A stretch of DNA of 64,000 nucleotides. It comes from Acanthochlamys bracteata (lineage: Eukaryota > Streptophyta > Magnoliopsida > Pandanales > Velloziaceae). The stretch covers positions 1 to 64,000 of the forward strand of contig JAFKAK010000546.1 of NCBI GenBank assembly GCA_019914995.1. Reading direction: 5' to 3'. A program made the translations under genes and the position numbers. Under the pieces are notes generated by a model that was given only the letters and a program-made list of their open reading frames with translations, did no database searches and was not told where the DNA came from. Numbering within the stretch: position 1 is the first letter of the stretch; each line of letters begins with the position of its first letter. This document shows positions 55,401-64,000 of the stretch, piece by piece.

Positions 55401-58129
55401 TATAGTCAATTTATGGAAAAAATTTTACAATTAGACAGATATAAGTACTGAAAACAACATAGAACTTATTATCGTCTTAATAATATTACAGAATATATTA
55501 AAAATACAGAAAAAGATTTAAAAAATATATGAAAAATTTTTTAAGTCAAGATATTAAAAAAATATATTAAATTTCAATTTAAAAATTTTTTAATTTCAAC
55601 ATACTTTAAGCAGGTTATTAGTAATGAAGATAATTTGACAAGTTATTTTTCAATGGTTCTTATAGTAAATTTGATTATCATATTTTAAAGAAAAATTTTA
55701 ATAAATCTCTCAATGCTGCTTTAAGAAATAATTTAAAAGTTGATAATGTTTTCCCTTATAAGAGTAAGGGAAAAAAGCTAACATTAAGAAATATGGAGAA
55801 ATTAAATTAAATTTTTTTAATAATGTTTTACCTAATAAATTTAAAAGAATAAGTTTAAACAGATTAAAATATAAAAAATGGTTAAAATTTTATAATAAAT
55901 TGGCTCAACATAATTTTTCAAAATTATAAATAAAAATAAAAATAATAAAAAAGCCAATATTTTTAATACTTTATATCTTTTTTAATGGATAAAAATTAGC
56001 TTTGATTAATTTTAAAAAATTCATTTTATTTGAAGTTTTCTTTTCTAAAAAATATAATTTTAAGTTTGATATTTTTCGAAAAAGTTTACGGAGTTAAAGC
56101 TAGAAAGGCTTTTTGACGAACTATATCTAAAAATTCTGGTCATTCTAATTTACATAGATTTGATAATTTAGAAAAAGTTTATGGTAAGAAAGCAATAAAA
56201 ACTTTACGTATTAGAGGTAAAAAGAAAAAAAAAATTTCAAATTATGCTGAAAGATTTAAAAGAAAAATATAGAGGCTTATGCTTCTAAAAATATTTTAAA
56301 ATATTTCCTGTTCTTAAAATGGAAAAGAATTTCTTCTTTCAGAGATTTGGAATCTAATAACACCAGTTCAGAGTTCGAAGATTTAATATTTGATTTTAAT
56401 GCTAATTTTTCTAAAGTAAAATCTAATTTTAGTTAGGATTACATAATACTATTAAAAGTATTTCATCTCAATCTAAAAATACGCCGGTTAAATCTCATTC
56501 TAATTTTAAACAAGCCAATGTATCTAATAGACGTGCAAAAATTAAAGAGGCAATAGAGTTAATTATTAATTTAAGAGAGTTTATTGTTAATAATAAAAAT
56601 AGAGGAGATAATTTTGTTCATTTATCTGATAAAATCAAATATTTAAAGATAATTATTTATTTAATATTTTCTTTAAATTCTTCTTTAACTCTATGTTAGG
56701 ACAAGGGTTCAGAAAAATGATAAATTAGAAAATTTAAAGGTTGAATTTATTAGTGTATTTAAACTTATCGAAAAAAAATTTCTACTCTTGATTTAAACAA
56801 TGAAGGTAGCGTAGAAAAGTTAAATTTCGAATCTTATTTCATGAAGAGATTCTTATTTTTCAGCTTGCGAGGCAACAGTATTAAAAAGTTTGGTAAATTT
56901 AATTATTTATTAAATGAAATGTTTAGAGAGTTGATAACTTTAATACACTTGACTATTCTCCTAAGATTAACAATAATTTTAATATTTCTTCTTCAATCTG
57001 CTAACCTGGGCAAAAATAATTTTTGATAATATTGCTTTAGCTTATTTAGGTAGATATTTTTACTTACATCAGCTTGCTTCCGCCCATAAATTTACAGAAG
57101 GTAATAGTTTAATTAATTACAATAATCATCTGGCAAATAGTTATTCAAATAGTTTCTGAGAATAATAATTTTGAGTATAAAATAACCAAGAAGAAACTAC
57201 TTTATCTAATATTGTGCAAAAATATAATTTACACTTGGAAAATACCTCAATTGATAGATTATTAATAGAAGATAAAAATGATAATGCTAGCGAGTCAACG
57301 CTTTCACAAAATATTTATTCAGAGATTAATTTCGATTCTCTGGATTCTCTAGATTATTTCGGTGACGAAAATCACTATTTTAAAACAAATAGATTCTTTT
57401 TAAGATCAATTTTAAATTTTGAAGTTAAATGAAAAAATAAAGGTGTTACTGCATTTAATAATAATACTATTGCCATATTTAAAAAATATAATCATTTAAT
57501 GCTTTCATATAATAATAAAAAAAATATTATCTCTAAATTAAATAAATATAATTACAGTGACAATAAAAACAAGTGCCTAATTTAAATTTAGATTTAGTTC
57601 AAAATTTATTTAAAAATATTAGCTTTGGGAAGCTCATAAAACTAATAAAGAAAATTTTGATTCAGTTCTTGCCGATAAACATAACGAGGCATTGATAGTT
57701 AATACTAAAGGGGCATTTAATAAATTAAGTAATAGAAATAGTATTATGCCTTCATTGTTTTAAAAGTCTAGAAAGCAATTTAACCACTTTAAGTAACAAT
57801 AATCCTAATAATTCTTCTGTACAAGGTGTCTTTAATAATTATATTAATAACTTTAATGATTTCAATCCAGTTATAAGTGGTTCTCACTATAATTCTTTAT
57901 ATTCCGGTGCCGAAGACAATTTAGAACTATCTGGATCTGTTTCTCCATTTTTTGATTTTTTAATTGACAATAAGAATATTAATAAATTAAATAAATTAGG
58001 TTTAGAAAAATTTTATCTGAATTTAAATTGTTCAGATATTTCAGATATTCAGAGCTAATACTGGTCCAAAACAAGTAATTTCTTATAGTTTCACTAAAAA
58101 TATTAATAGAACGAATACTTTAAAATTCT
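52440..58129 (+). CDS. rps3: very long N/K/S-rich frame upstream of and in series with rps3
   Basis: For 5.7 kb the plus strand keeps coding character, switching frame at single-base breaks. Clean stretches are 52885-53223 (MPHLVRVLWAIKAARKFN, DLAATVLEKQGKDTKLF), 53416-53736, 53837-54037, 54284-54601, 55028-55222 and 57214-57432. Residues are mostly N, K, S, F, L and I; TGA repeatedly stands for tryptophan. No second family is recognised. GC-rich inserts occur near 53130-53160, 53695-53725, 54085-54110 and 55155-55195. Because the same style of sequence runs into the Rps3 domain without a spacer, it is probably an enormous N-terminal extension of Rps3, though several separate ORFs cannot be excluded. 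Confidence 0.5.
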
Positions 58130-59218
58130 TTAGATCATACTGGATCTTTATTAAAAGTAAGTATTTCAGTAATTTTAAAATATTTCTTTAAAATTATGGG
58201 ATTAGCTTTAATCAGTAAACCTGTGTTTATTTTTAGTCCTAATAAAGTTAATATACAAATTTCGTATTTTATGAACAATAAAATATATTTCAGTAACAGT
58301 TCTATGAGAAATTGGAATGAAACTGTATCTACTTTATCTATGGGAATGCAAGTTCATTGAGCTCTATCTAATAAATTTTATAGAAACATTTCTAAAAGAA
58401 ATATGTCAGATAGTGGAAAATGGCCTAGCTTATGAAAAATGAAGTACTATTATTTAAATAAAAAACCTTTCAATGAAAAGTTAAACCTTTCTACCCTGGA
58501 AATGTTTCCTTACCTATCACAGTTTAAATATGTTCAATCAATGAAAAACTGCTTAGAGACATTGCAAGAATCTGCTGGATATTATAGTAAAAAAATATGT
58601 AAAAATTAAAAAAACAAATAAATTAACTGGAAAATCTTGAACAAAAAGTAAAACCACAATTTATTAAAAAATGTAAAAACTTAAGACCTGCTGATATTAG
58701 AAAAATTAAATATTCAAAACCTTTTGTTAGAAATACTTTATCTTTCTTCTATGATGAATTGAACTCTCTTTCTTATATTTTAGAAAAATTCTTTAATTGT
58801 CCAATTAAACTAAATTAAATAGAATTAAATTACATATTCAGATACAAATATCATGGCACAATTAATTGGAATCAATGGTGAAGAATATGATTTTAATACC
58901 ATTAAAAATAAATTTATTTATAATCTTAATTATCGAAATCCTAATAAATCCAAATTTAAATTAAAAAAATATAATGGATTTAAACCTTTTTCTTCATCAG
59001 TGACATGGATTCTTATCTAACTCTGCCTTCTGGATATAAAGTAAAGTAGGCGGGTAGATTTTATAAACACAAAATTATACCTAGAAAAACAGTTACTGAG
59101 GTCCAGTATGGTTCTTTAGCTAGAGGAGTTGTTAATTTAATTGGAAAAATCTAGATATGTTAATAAAAGTAAAAGAGGTTCTTTCAGTATTACAGTATCA
59201 ATCAGTCATAATTTTTAA
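58130..59218 (+). CDS. rps3: ribosomal protein S3, conserved C-terminal region
   Basis: Rps3 (Var1/S3 type) is the only ribosomal protein commonly encoded in fungal mitochondrial DNA and acts in small-subunit assembly. Signature blocks are GLALISKPVFIFSPNKV near 58195-58245, KPFVRNTLSFFYDELNSL near 58717-58770, ILEKFFNCPIKLN and IELNYI near 58778-58830, SYLTLPSGYKVK near 59010-59045, AGRFYKHKIIPRKTVTEVQY near 59050-59110, GSLARGVVNLIGKSRYVNKS near 59110-59170 and KRGSFSITVSISHNF ending in TAA at 59216-59218. These match the GRL-PRKT-GSxxRG-KRGxFSxTVxIxHxF order of the family. Shifts lie near 58600, 58815, 59005, 59050 and 59145. Confidence 0.88.
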
Positions 59219-59967
59219 AATTTCATTTTATTTTCATAATATAACTAAATATTCAACAATATCTAGAAAAGATGTTAAATATATTTTTTCCCTGTCTATT
59301 ATCCCCCTCCATCTTTATTTTCTATTTTATTTTCATTTTTATTCTTCATTTTTCACTGATTGCAGGCTTTCCGGCACTTTAAATAATCTTATTTATTTTT
59401 TCATGAATCGTACGTCACAACGTAGTCCGCGTCCGCCGTACGGGGACGTACGCCACCGCCCCGACCGATGTCAGAAGCGCCAGCACACCTCGGGTAAGAC
59501 AAAAACCTGCCCAATATTAAAAAAGCTAAAATATTTATAAGTGGACACAATAATTATATAATAATCCTGTTAAATATCTTAATTCTCATTAAAAAGAATT
59601 TAGAGCTTATCCTATTTATTTCCTCCACTCTTATATTGGTTTCTCGCTTTCACTAACAATAACACTAACGGGCAGGCTACGCCGGCGTAGCTTGGTTACG
59701 TCGGACAGCATTGCCAAACCAAACACAAAAAAAAAATTTTTAATAATCTCCGGTGGATAATAGTTAAGCATGTTATTAAAAAAAAATTTAGTACCCACAG
59801 TGCATATAGGGCCCAAAGATATAAAACTTTAAATTTTTGGTGAGGCTGGCGTAGTCAGCGCAAACGGTGAACTATAATTGCTCGCTTGCGCATACTTTCT
59901 ACTTATTGTCATACACTAACATAGCCCGCCATAGGCGCCCCAACAGGACCACTAGAAAACTTCCAAA
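59219..59967. other. spacer with GC-rich repeat copy 1
   Basis: No gene seen. A GC-rich block at about 59410-59495 contains gtacggggacgtacgccacc and cgccccgaccgatg, repeated at 60240-60275 and 60690-60725. A gctacgccggcgtagc palindrome lies at about 59676-59691. Confidence 0.6.
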
Positions 59968-60043
59968 AGAATTAAGTGTACAGACGGTACTGTGAGTCAA
60001 ACTGCAAATTTGAAATTTAAGGTTCAATTCCTTCTTAGTTCTG
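59968..60043 (+). tRNA. trnC: tRNA-Cys (GCA)
   Basis: The acceptor stem AGAATTA/TAGTTCT, D-arm with GACGGTACTGT, anticodon arm TCAAA-CTGCAAA-TTTGA with anticodon GCA and T-arm AAGGTTCAATTCCTT are complete. Confidence 0.92.
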
Positions 60044-60389
60044 ACGCCTAGTGTTTGAAAAAAAAAAATAATAAATAAGTTTATTTAAAACTTAATATTT
60101 TACACTGACATGGTTCTTCGTAAAAAAAAATTTTTTTTTTTTTTTTTTTAAGAAAAATTTTTAGAAATGTTTGTTATATTAATACTTTCAGCTGTATTAT
60201 TTAGATTTTTAATTTTCGACCGCCGTGTCCGAGCTGCGCGTCTGCCGTACGGGGATGTACGCCACCGCCCTCATACCATGTGAAATTAGCGTGTACTTGG
60301 TCCTTTGTGCTTATAAAATATAACCAAGTGGGTATAGATAAAAGGAAAATAAATATTAAATCTTTAACTATATTTTTCTCCTCCCACTT
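60044..60389. other. spacer with GC-rich repeat copy 2
   Basis: No gene seen. The block ccgtacggggatgtacgcca with ccgcc at about 60248-60270 repeats the cluster at 59440. A long T run lies at 60131-60149. Confidence 0.55.
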
Positions 60390-60457
60390 GTTCCTTAGTT
60401 TAATGGCAGAACTACAATCTTCTAAATTGTCAATTTTGGTTCAAATCCAAAGGGATT
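60390..60457 (+). tRNA. trnR: tRNA-Arg (TCT)
   Basis: The acceptor stem GTTCCTT/AAGGGAT, D-arm TTTAATGGCAGAAC, anticodon arm CAAT-CTTCTAA-ATTG with anticodon TCT and T-arm TTTGGTTCAAATCCAAA are present. Two weak acceptor pairs suggest small base errors. Confidence 0.85.
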
Positions 60458-60536
60458 TAATTATCAAATTCTTGCTTTGTCAGAACTGCGGCAATAAAAT
60501 ATGTTTAAAAAATTGTTTTTGTTTTTTTTTTTTGTG

Positions 60537-60590
60537 AAGAGTAGCTTTAATGGAAAGCTTTATAACTAGGTTCAGAATCCTTTACTCTTT
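60537..60590 (+). tRNA. tRNA-like element lacking an anticodon arm
   Basis: A perfect 7-bp stem (AAGAGTA with TACTCTT) encloses a D-arm (CTTTAATGGAAAG) and a T-arm (AGGTTCAGAATCCT), with only a few bases where the anticodon arm should be. The total is 54 bases. The T-arm and 3' flank resemble those of the tRNA-Leu copies (ggttcaaatcctttacactctggatttt). Confidence 0.5.
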
Positions 60591-61476
60591 AGATTTTATA
60601 TTTTTAATATAGAAGAAATCCTATTCCGTTTTAATTTATTATTATTTAATAATTTTTTAATTATTCCTATGAGGCCTCCCACGCTGTCGTATGGGGACGT
60701 AGTCACCGCCCCGACCGATGGTGCAGGGGCAGGATAAATATTTTTAATAAATAATATAATAATTAAAAATATTTTCTATTTTCTACATTTTTATATTACT
60801 ATGATTTTTATTTTTTGCTATGGTTAAAAATTTTTATAAGCGTAAGCGACGAAAAAAGAAAACCTTAACCTAATTTTAACTATCGTGGTAAATATTAAAT
60901 TGGATATTATAGTTTTACTTGTTTAGTGGCAGGTTTTTATATGTTGGCGGGCTTCACCTGAACAGAAGACCCATGCTTCGTAATTGAACTGTTGGTTTTG
61001 TTCTGTATACTATGCCCGTCCGGTCCCGTTGCACCCCACCGAACCGCGTGGATGCGGTATCACTAAAGTTTATAATTTTTTTATTATTTTTAATATTAAT
61101 ACCTTAAATATAATTAAAATTTGTAGAAAATATTTTTATTATTTTTCTTACTATTTAGAAGAGCAGATCCTTTTCTACTATTCTAATATTTTTAATAATT
61201 ATGATAATTAATTTATTAGAATATTTGTTAATATTTTTAATTTAGTATTATTTTTTTAAAAAATTTTGTAAGAAATGTCCCATATTTTTAAATATGGATT
61301 AAAACTTTTATTTTTGTATTTTACTAGCCGGCTAGCCGGGCTACGCCAGCGCGCCATGTTCTCATATGCATGAGGTGATACAGTGGCTACGCCTCAGCAT
61401 AGCTGGGAAAGAAAAAATAAATAATAAAAATTATACGCCTTTAAGTAAAGTTACACTAAAATTTTCATATGAAAAA
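60591..61476. other. spacer with GC-rich repeat copy 3
   Basis: No gene seen. The GC block at 60668-60730 (cgtatggggacgtagtcacc, gccccgaccgatgg) is the third copy of the family. A gtggatgcggtatcacta segment near 61047 recalls 32445. A ccggctagccgggctacgcc cluster lies near 61328. Confidence 0.55.
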
Positions 61477-61752
61477 ATGATACGTTTTTATCTATTTTAT
61501 TCTCTAGTATTTTTTCCGTTAACGATGCCCCTTATCCTTGGCAAATAGGATTTCAAGACCCTGCTTCTCCTGGTTTTTCAGGAATTATTGATTTACATAA
61601 TAGTGTATTCTTTTACCTAGTGTTGATTATTTTCTCAGTATTTTGGATTTTAGGAGTTATTGTTTTTATTTAAAAAAATTTAATCAGTGCTAAATATTTA
61701 AATCATACTACTTTTGCAGAGGTTGTGTGAACTATCACACCTCTTTATTAAA
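61477..61752 (+). CDS. cox2: cytochrome c oxidase subunit 2, exon 1
   Basis: Cox2 carries the CuA centre of complex IV. This exon reads [62 protein letters not shown] and [17 protein letters not shown], the N-terminal hairpin of two helices. ATG 61477 puts about ten residues before NDAPYPW, as in the family. Shifts lie near 61525 and 61670. TGA codes tryptophan in VVWTITP. The exon ends in TPLFI, where a group I intron of the IB type starts. Confidence 0.93.
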
Positions 61753-61765
61753 TCTTATAATCAGG

Positions 61766-62115
61766 TAAAACTGCCAAATTCGGGGAAGTCTTAGTAATTT
61801 CTGATACCAAACTATAGTCGAAAGATTATAAGTGGCTGAACTAACTACTCAGGTAGGGTAATAAGTCAGAAAAAGATTTCAAATTTGAAATGGAGATAAT
61901 CGCGGATCTAAGTCAATTGTATAATTATTTGTTAAAACCAAAACAATTGTAAAAAGAGCAACGAGTAGACAGTAGTTACATTGTCTTAAATTTTAAAATT
62001 CACCGTGCGGTCTACAAGCATGTCCTTAGGCCTGAAAATTTTTCATGGTTAATAATTCTTATACTTTTAATTAGTTAGTATTTTAATAAGACAATGTTAA
62101 GGTGTATTCTATGGA
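61766..62115 (+). ncRNA. group I (IB-like) intron core in cox2 intron 1
   Basis: Pieces in order: gtaaaactgccaaattcggg, agtggctgaactaactactc, taatcgcggatctaagtc, aaagagcaacgagtagacag and gtgtattctatgg. They match the rnl and nad5 intron 2 cores. Confidence 0.87.
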
Positions 62116-62149
62116 ATAAAAATAATTTCAGGATATTACTGTATTTGAA

Positions 62150-63140
62150 AGAAAAAAAATCTAAACCCTCAATTTTTATACAAAAGAGGTCTTATTCTAG
62201 TTTAGGTAAATCTAACACTTTAACCGGTGAAGGAGCTAGTAATAAATCTAAAATGGCTCCTTGATTTGCCACTGGGCTCATAGATGCTGAAGGTTCTTTT
62301 ACGGTAAGTGTATTAAAAAGCTCTTCTACAAAAATAGGTTGAGTTGTTCATGCTAGATTTAAAATTACTGCTCACATCACAGATTTAGATCTTATGTTAA
62401 ATCTTAAAACATTTTTTCGAAGATGTAGGGCAAATCTCAGTTTTTAAAGATACTTGTGTTTACCGTGTGGATAAACTAAAGGATATTTTGGAGATTGTTA
62501 TTCTCATTTCGATAAATATGAGCTTGCAACAGAAGTTAGCCACGATTTTTACTGTTTAAAGAAATAGTAGTTTTAATGTCAAATCGGGAACATTTAACAT
62601 TAGTAGGTTAAAAAATTTTATCATATAAAGCTTCATTAAATTTAGGATTATCGGAGGAATTGAAAGATAAATTTTCAGATATAGTTGCTGTAAAAAAGAC
62701 CTTTAATAATTGATAAAGATATACCTTCACCGCACTGGGTAGCTGGTTTTACAACAGGTGATGGTAGTTTTCATTTAGTTGTTAGGGCAAATAAATTAAA
62801 TCAAATTCCTCGAACAGACATAGGGTTTTCAATAACTCAACATTCGAGGATAAGCTTTATTGGAAAAATTTATTGCTTTTTTGGTTGTGGTAGAATAAAA
62901 AAAGATTCTAGGTATCAGGTATACTACTATACAGTAACAAGTATTAAGGATATTACTAACAAGATTATACCTTTTTAACAAGTATAATACTAAGGAGTTA
63001 AATCTTTAAATTACGCAGATTGGCTAGAGGGTGCTGAGATAATTAAAACTAAGGCTCATCTTTCTAGTGCAGGAGTCGAACGTATTCTTATTATTCAAAA
63101 TAGAATGAATAGTAAAAGATCTGAATTTAATACTTAAAAT
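62150..63140 (+). pseudogene. LAGLIDADG endonuclease in cox2 intron 1
   Basis: Motif 1 is PWFATGLIDAEGSFTVSVL near 62260-62315, with TGA as tryptophan, followed by GWVVHARFKITAHITDLDLM near 62338-62400. Motif 2 is PHWVAGFTTGDGSFHLVV near 62732-62785, then KLNQIPRTDIGFSITQHS and SRISFIGKIYCFFGCGRIKK near 62845-62900. AHLSSAGVERILIIQNRMN near 63055-63105 is a typical C-terminal tail. Shifts near 62420, 62495, 62545 and 62690 break it. Confidence 0.88.
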
Positions 63141-63339
63141 ATTTATAGTATGTGTGCGTATTGCCGATAATTGCTTTTAATTTTAAGGATACGCATCCTA
63201 ATAAAATTTTTATTAGGCAGTGTATATACTAACTTACAACAGAATAGCGATTTATGTTTATTATTTCTATTTTATTTAATTTATTGTTTACCATATTTTA
63301 CCGTTTCCCCCTTCACGGCCTTAAAATTATTTTATTCCG

Positions 63340-63437
63340 TGGCTATCATTTTAATGTTAATTGCTGTACTGAGTTTTAGTTTACTTTATATTTTAGATGA
63401 AGTAATTTCACCTAGTATGACAATCAAAGCAGTAGGT
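63340..63437 (+). CDS. cox2: cytochrome c oxidase subunit 2, exon 2
   Basis: The bases read AIILMLIAVLSFSLLYILDE and VISPSMTIKAVG in one clean frame, continuing the second helix after TPLFI and the start of the soluble domain. The family continues with HQWYWSYE, which is absent here; the frame runs to FF and a stop, so a second intron enters after KAVG at about 63437. The remainder of cox2, with the CuA ligands, lies beyond the window. Confidence 0.92.
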
Positions 63438-63559
63438 TTCTTTTAGGTGGCCTAACATTGTATATATTAAATAAAATGAAAGATACCATTTTTTAATGGT
63501 CAAAAAAAATAATAAGTATTATCATAATATCATAAATAAAAACTATTCTATTACCTCGT

Positions 63560-64000
63560 ATGCTCCGTTCGCTAATCACACGGATTTTACATAAAAATAA
63601 TTTTCCATGTATTTCTCTAAATCAACAAAGATATTTTCTCATAAATAGAATAAGAGCCATGAATAGAGTAGGCCCACACAATGAAGATATAATATCTGTT
63701 GTTGTAGGCTCTCTATTAGGGGATAGTTATAGACCTGGTTCCGCCTCGCTATGCGCCCCTAAAAACTTTTCTACTTTAATAAACTTACCATTAAATCCAA
63801 ACTGAATTACAGGTTTTACTGATGCGGAGGCTTCCTTCATAATTTCAATAACCAGAAGTGAAAATAGGGCAATTAAATGAAGAGTTTCTCCTATTTTTCT
63901 ATAGAATTAAATGGTAATGAATTATATTTATTATCTAAAATCAATCTTTTTTTTGGTGTGGGTAACATCACTACTAGAAAAGAGATGGGCAAGTTATTTA
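63560..64000 (+). CDS. LAGLIDADG endonuclease in cox2 intron 2 (partial, runs off the window)
   Basis: A clean start reads RIRAMNRVGPHNEDIISVVV, then GSLLGDSY near 63700-63727, a motif of the subfamily with a GPHNxD-GSLLGD signature. After a GC-rich cluster (ccgcctcgctatgcgcccc, near 63740-63760) the frame continues NWITGFTDAEASFIISITR near 63800-63850, WRVSPIFSIELNGNELYLL and KINLFFGVGNITTRKEMG, which is the N-terminal motif region of the other common subfamily. The protein continues past the window end. Confidence 0.82.

Noticed and set aside
59157-59540. ORF of 127 codons after the rps3 end
   Set aside because: Its first residues are the rps3 C-terminus in a shifted frame and the rest is spacer and GC cluster.
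1-64000. CRISPR arrays, bacterial operators and promoters
   Set aside because: The window is a fungal mitochondrial genome; the tandem repeats present have two copies only and no spacer structure.

Overview
The window is a stretch of a large, intron-rich fungal mitochondrial genome. It is very AT-rich and uses genetic code 4: TGA falls at conserved tryptophans, for example in the cox2, nad5 and LAGLIDADG frames. It carries cob, atp8, cox3, nad6, atp9, rnl, nad4L, nad5, rps3, cox2 and tRNA genes. Genes and tRNAs on both strands, plasmid-type DNA polymerase remnants and the abundance of group I introns suggest a basidiomycete (agaricomycete-like), but that placement is an inference. cox1, nad1, nad2, nad3, nad4, atp6 and rns were not seen.

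Nearly every conserved exon is broken by single-base indels, often in homopolymers, about once per 50-150 bases. Because the most conserved genes are hit as hard as the intron ORFs, this looks more like unpolished long-read sequence than true pseudogenes. Coordinates of protein genes are therefore envelopes that span frameshifts.

Layout. 0-3.6 kb: cob 3' half, split by a group I intron region with GIY-YIG and LAGLIDADG endonuclease genes. 3.6-11.5 kb: an insert derived from a linear mitochondrial plasmid, with a family B DNA polymerase remnant on the minus strand, a tRNA-like element, part of a large inverted repeat and a membrane-protein ORF; it ends in a second, diverged copy of the cob 3' end. 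12-14.1 kb: tRNA-Trp, tRNA-Asp, atp8 and tRNA-Asn. 15.7-21 kb: cox3 with LAGLIDADG introns and a duplicated 3' end. 21.4-22.8 kb: second arm of the inverted repeat and tRNA-Pro. 24.2-26.6 kb: nad6, atp9 and a GIY-YIG gene. 27-33 kb: plasmid debris (a second polymerase fragment and a second tRNA-like element), repeats and unknown ORFs. 33.4-42.7 kb: rnl with one LAGLIDADG intron and a 3.7-kb ORF-less insertion. 42.9-50.6 kb: nad4L and nad5 with at least four introns. 51.4-59.2 kb: a very long asparagine/lysine-rich reading frame ending in the rps3 domain. 60-60.5 kb: tRNA-Cys and tRNA-Arg. 61.5-64 kb: cox2 with two introns, the second running off the window.

The respiratory genes encode membrane subunits of complexes I, III, IV and ATP synthase; rnl, rps3 and the tRNAs serve their translation. 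The rest is mobile DNA: homing endonuclease genes, plasmid-derived sequence, and short GC-rich clusters scattered through spacers and even inside coding sequence. The strongest unusual signals are the 3'-end duplications of cob and cox3, the polymerase plus tRNA-like element present twice with compensatory base changes, and the giant rps3 locus.
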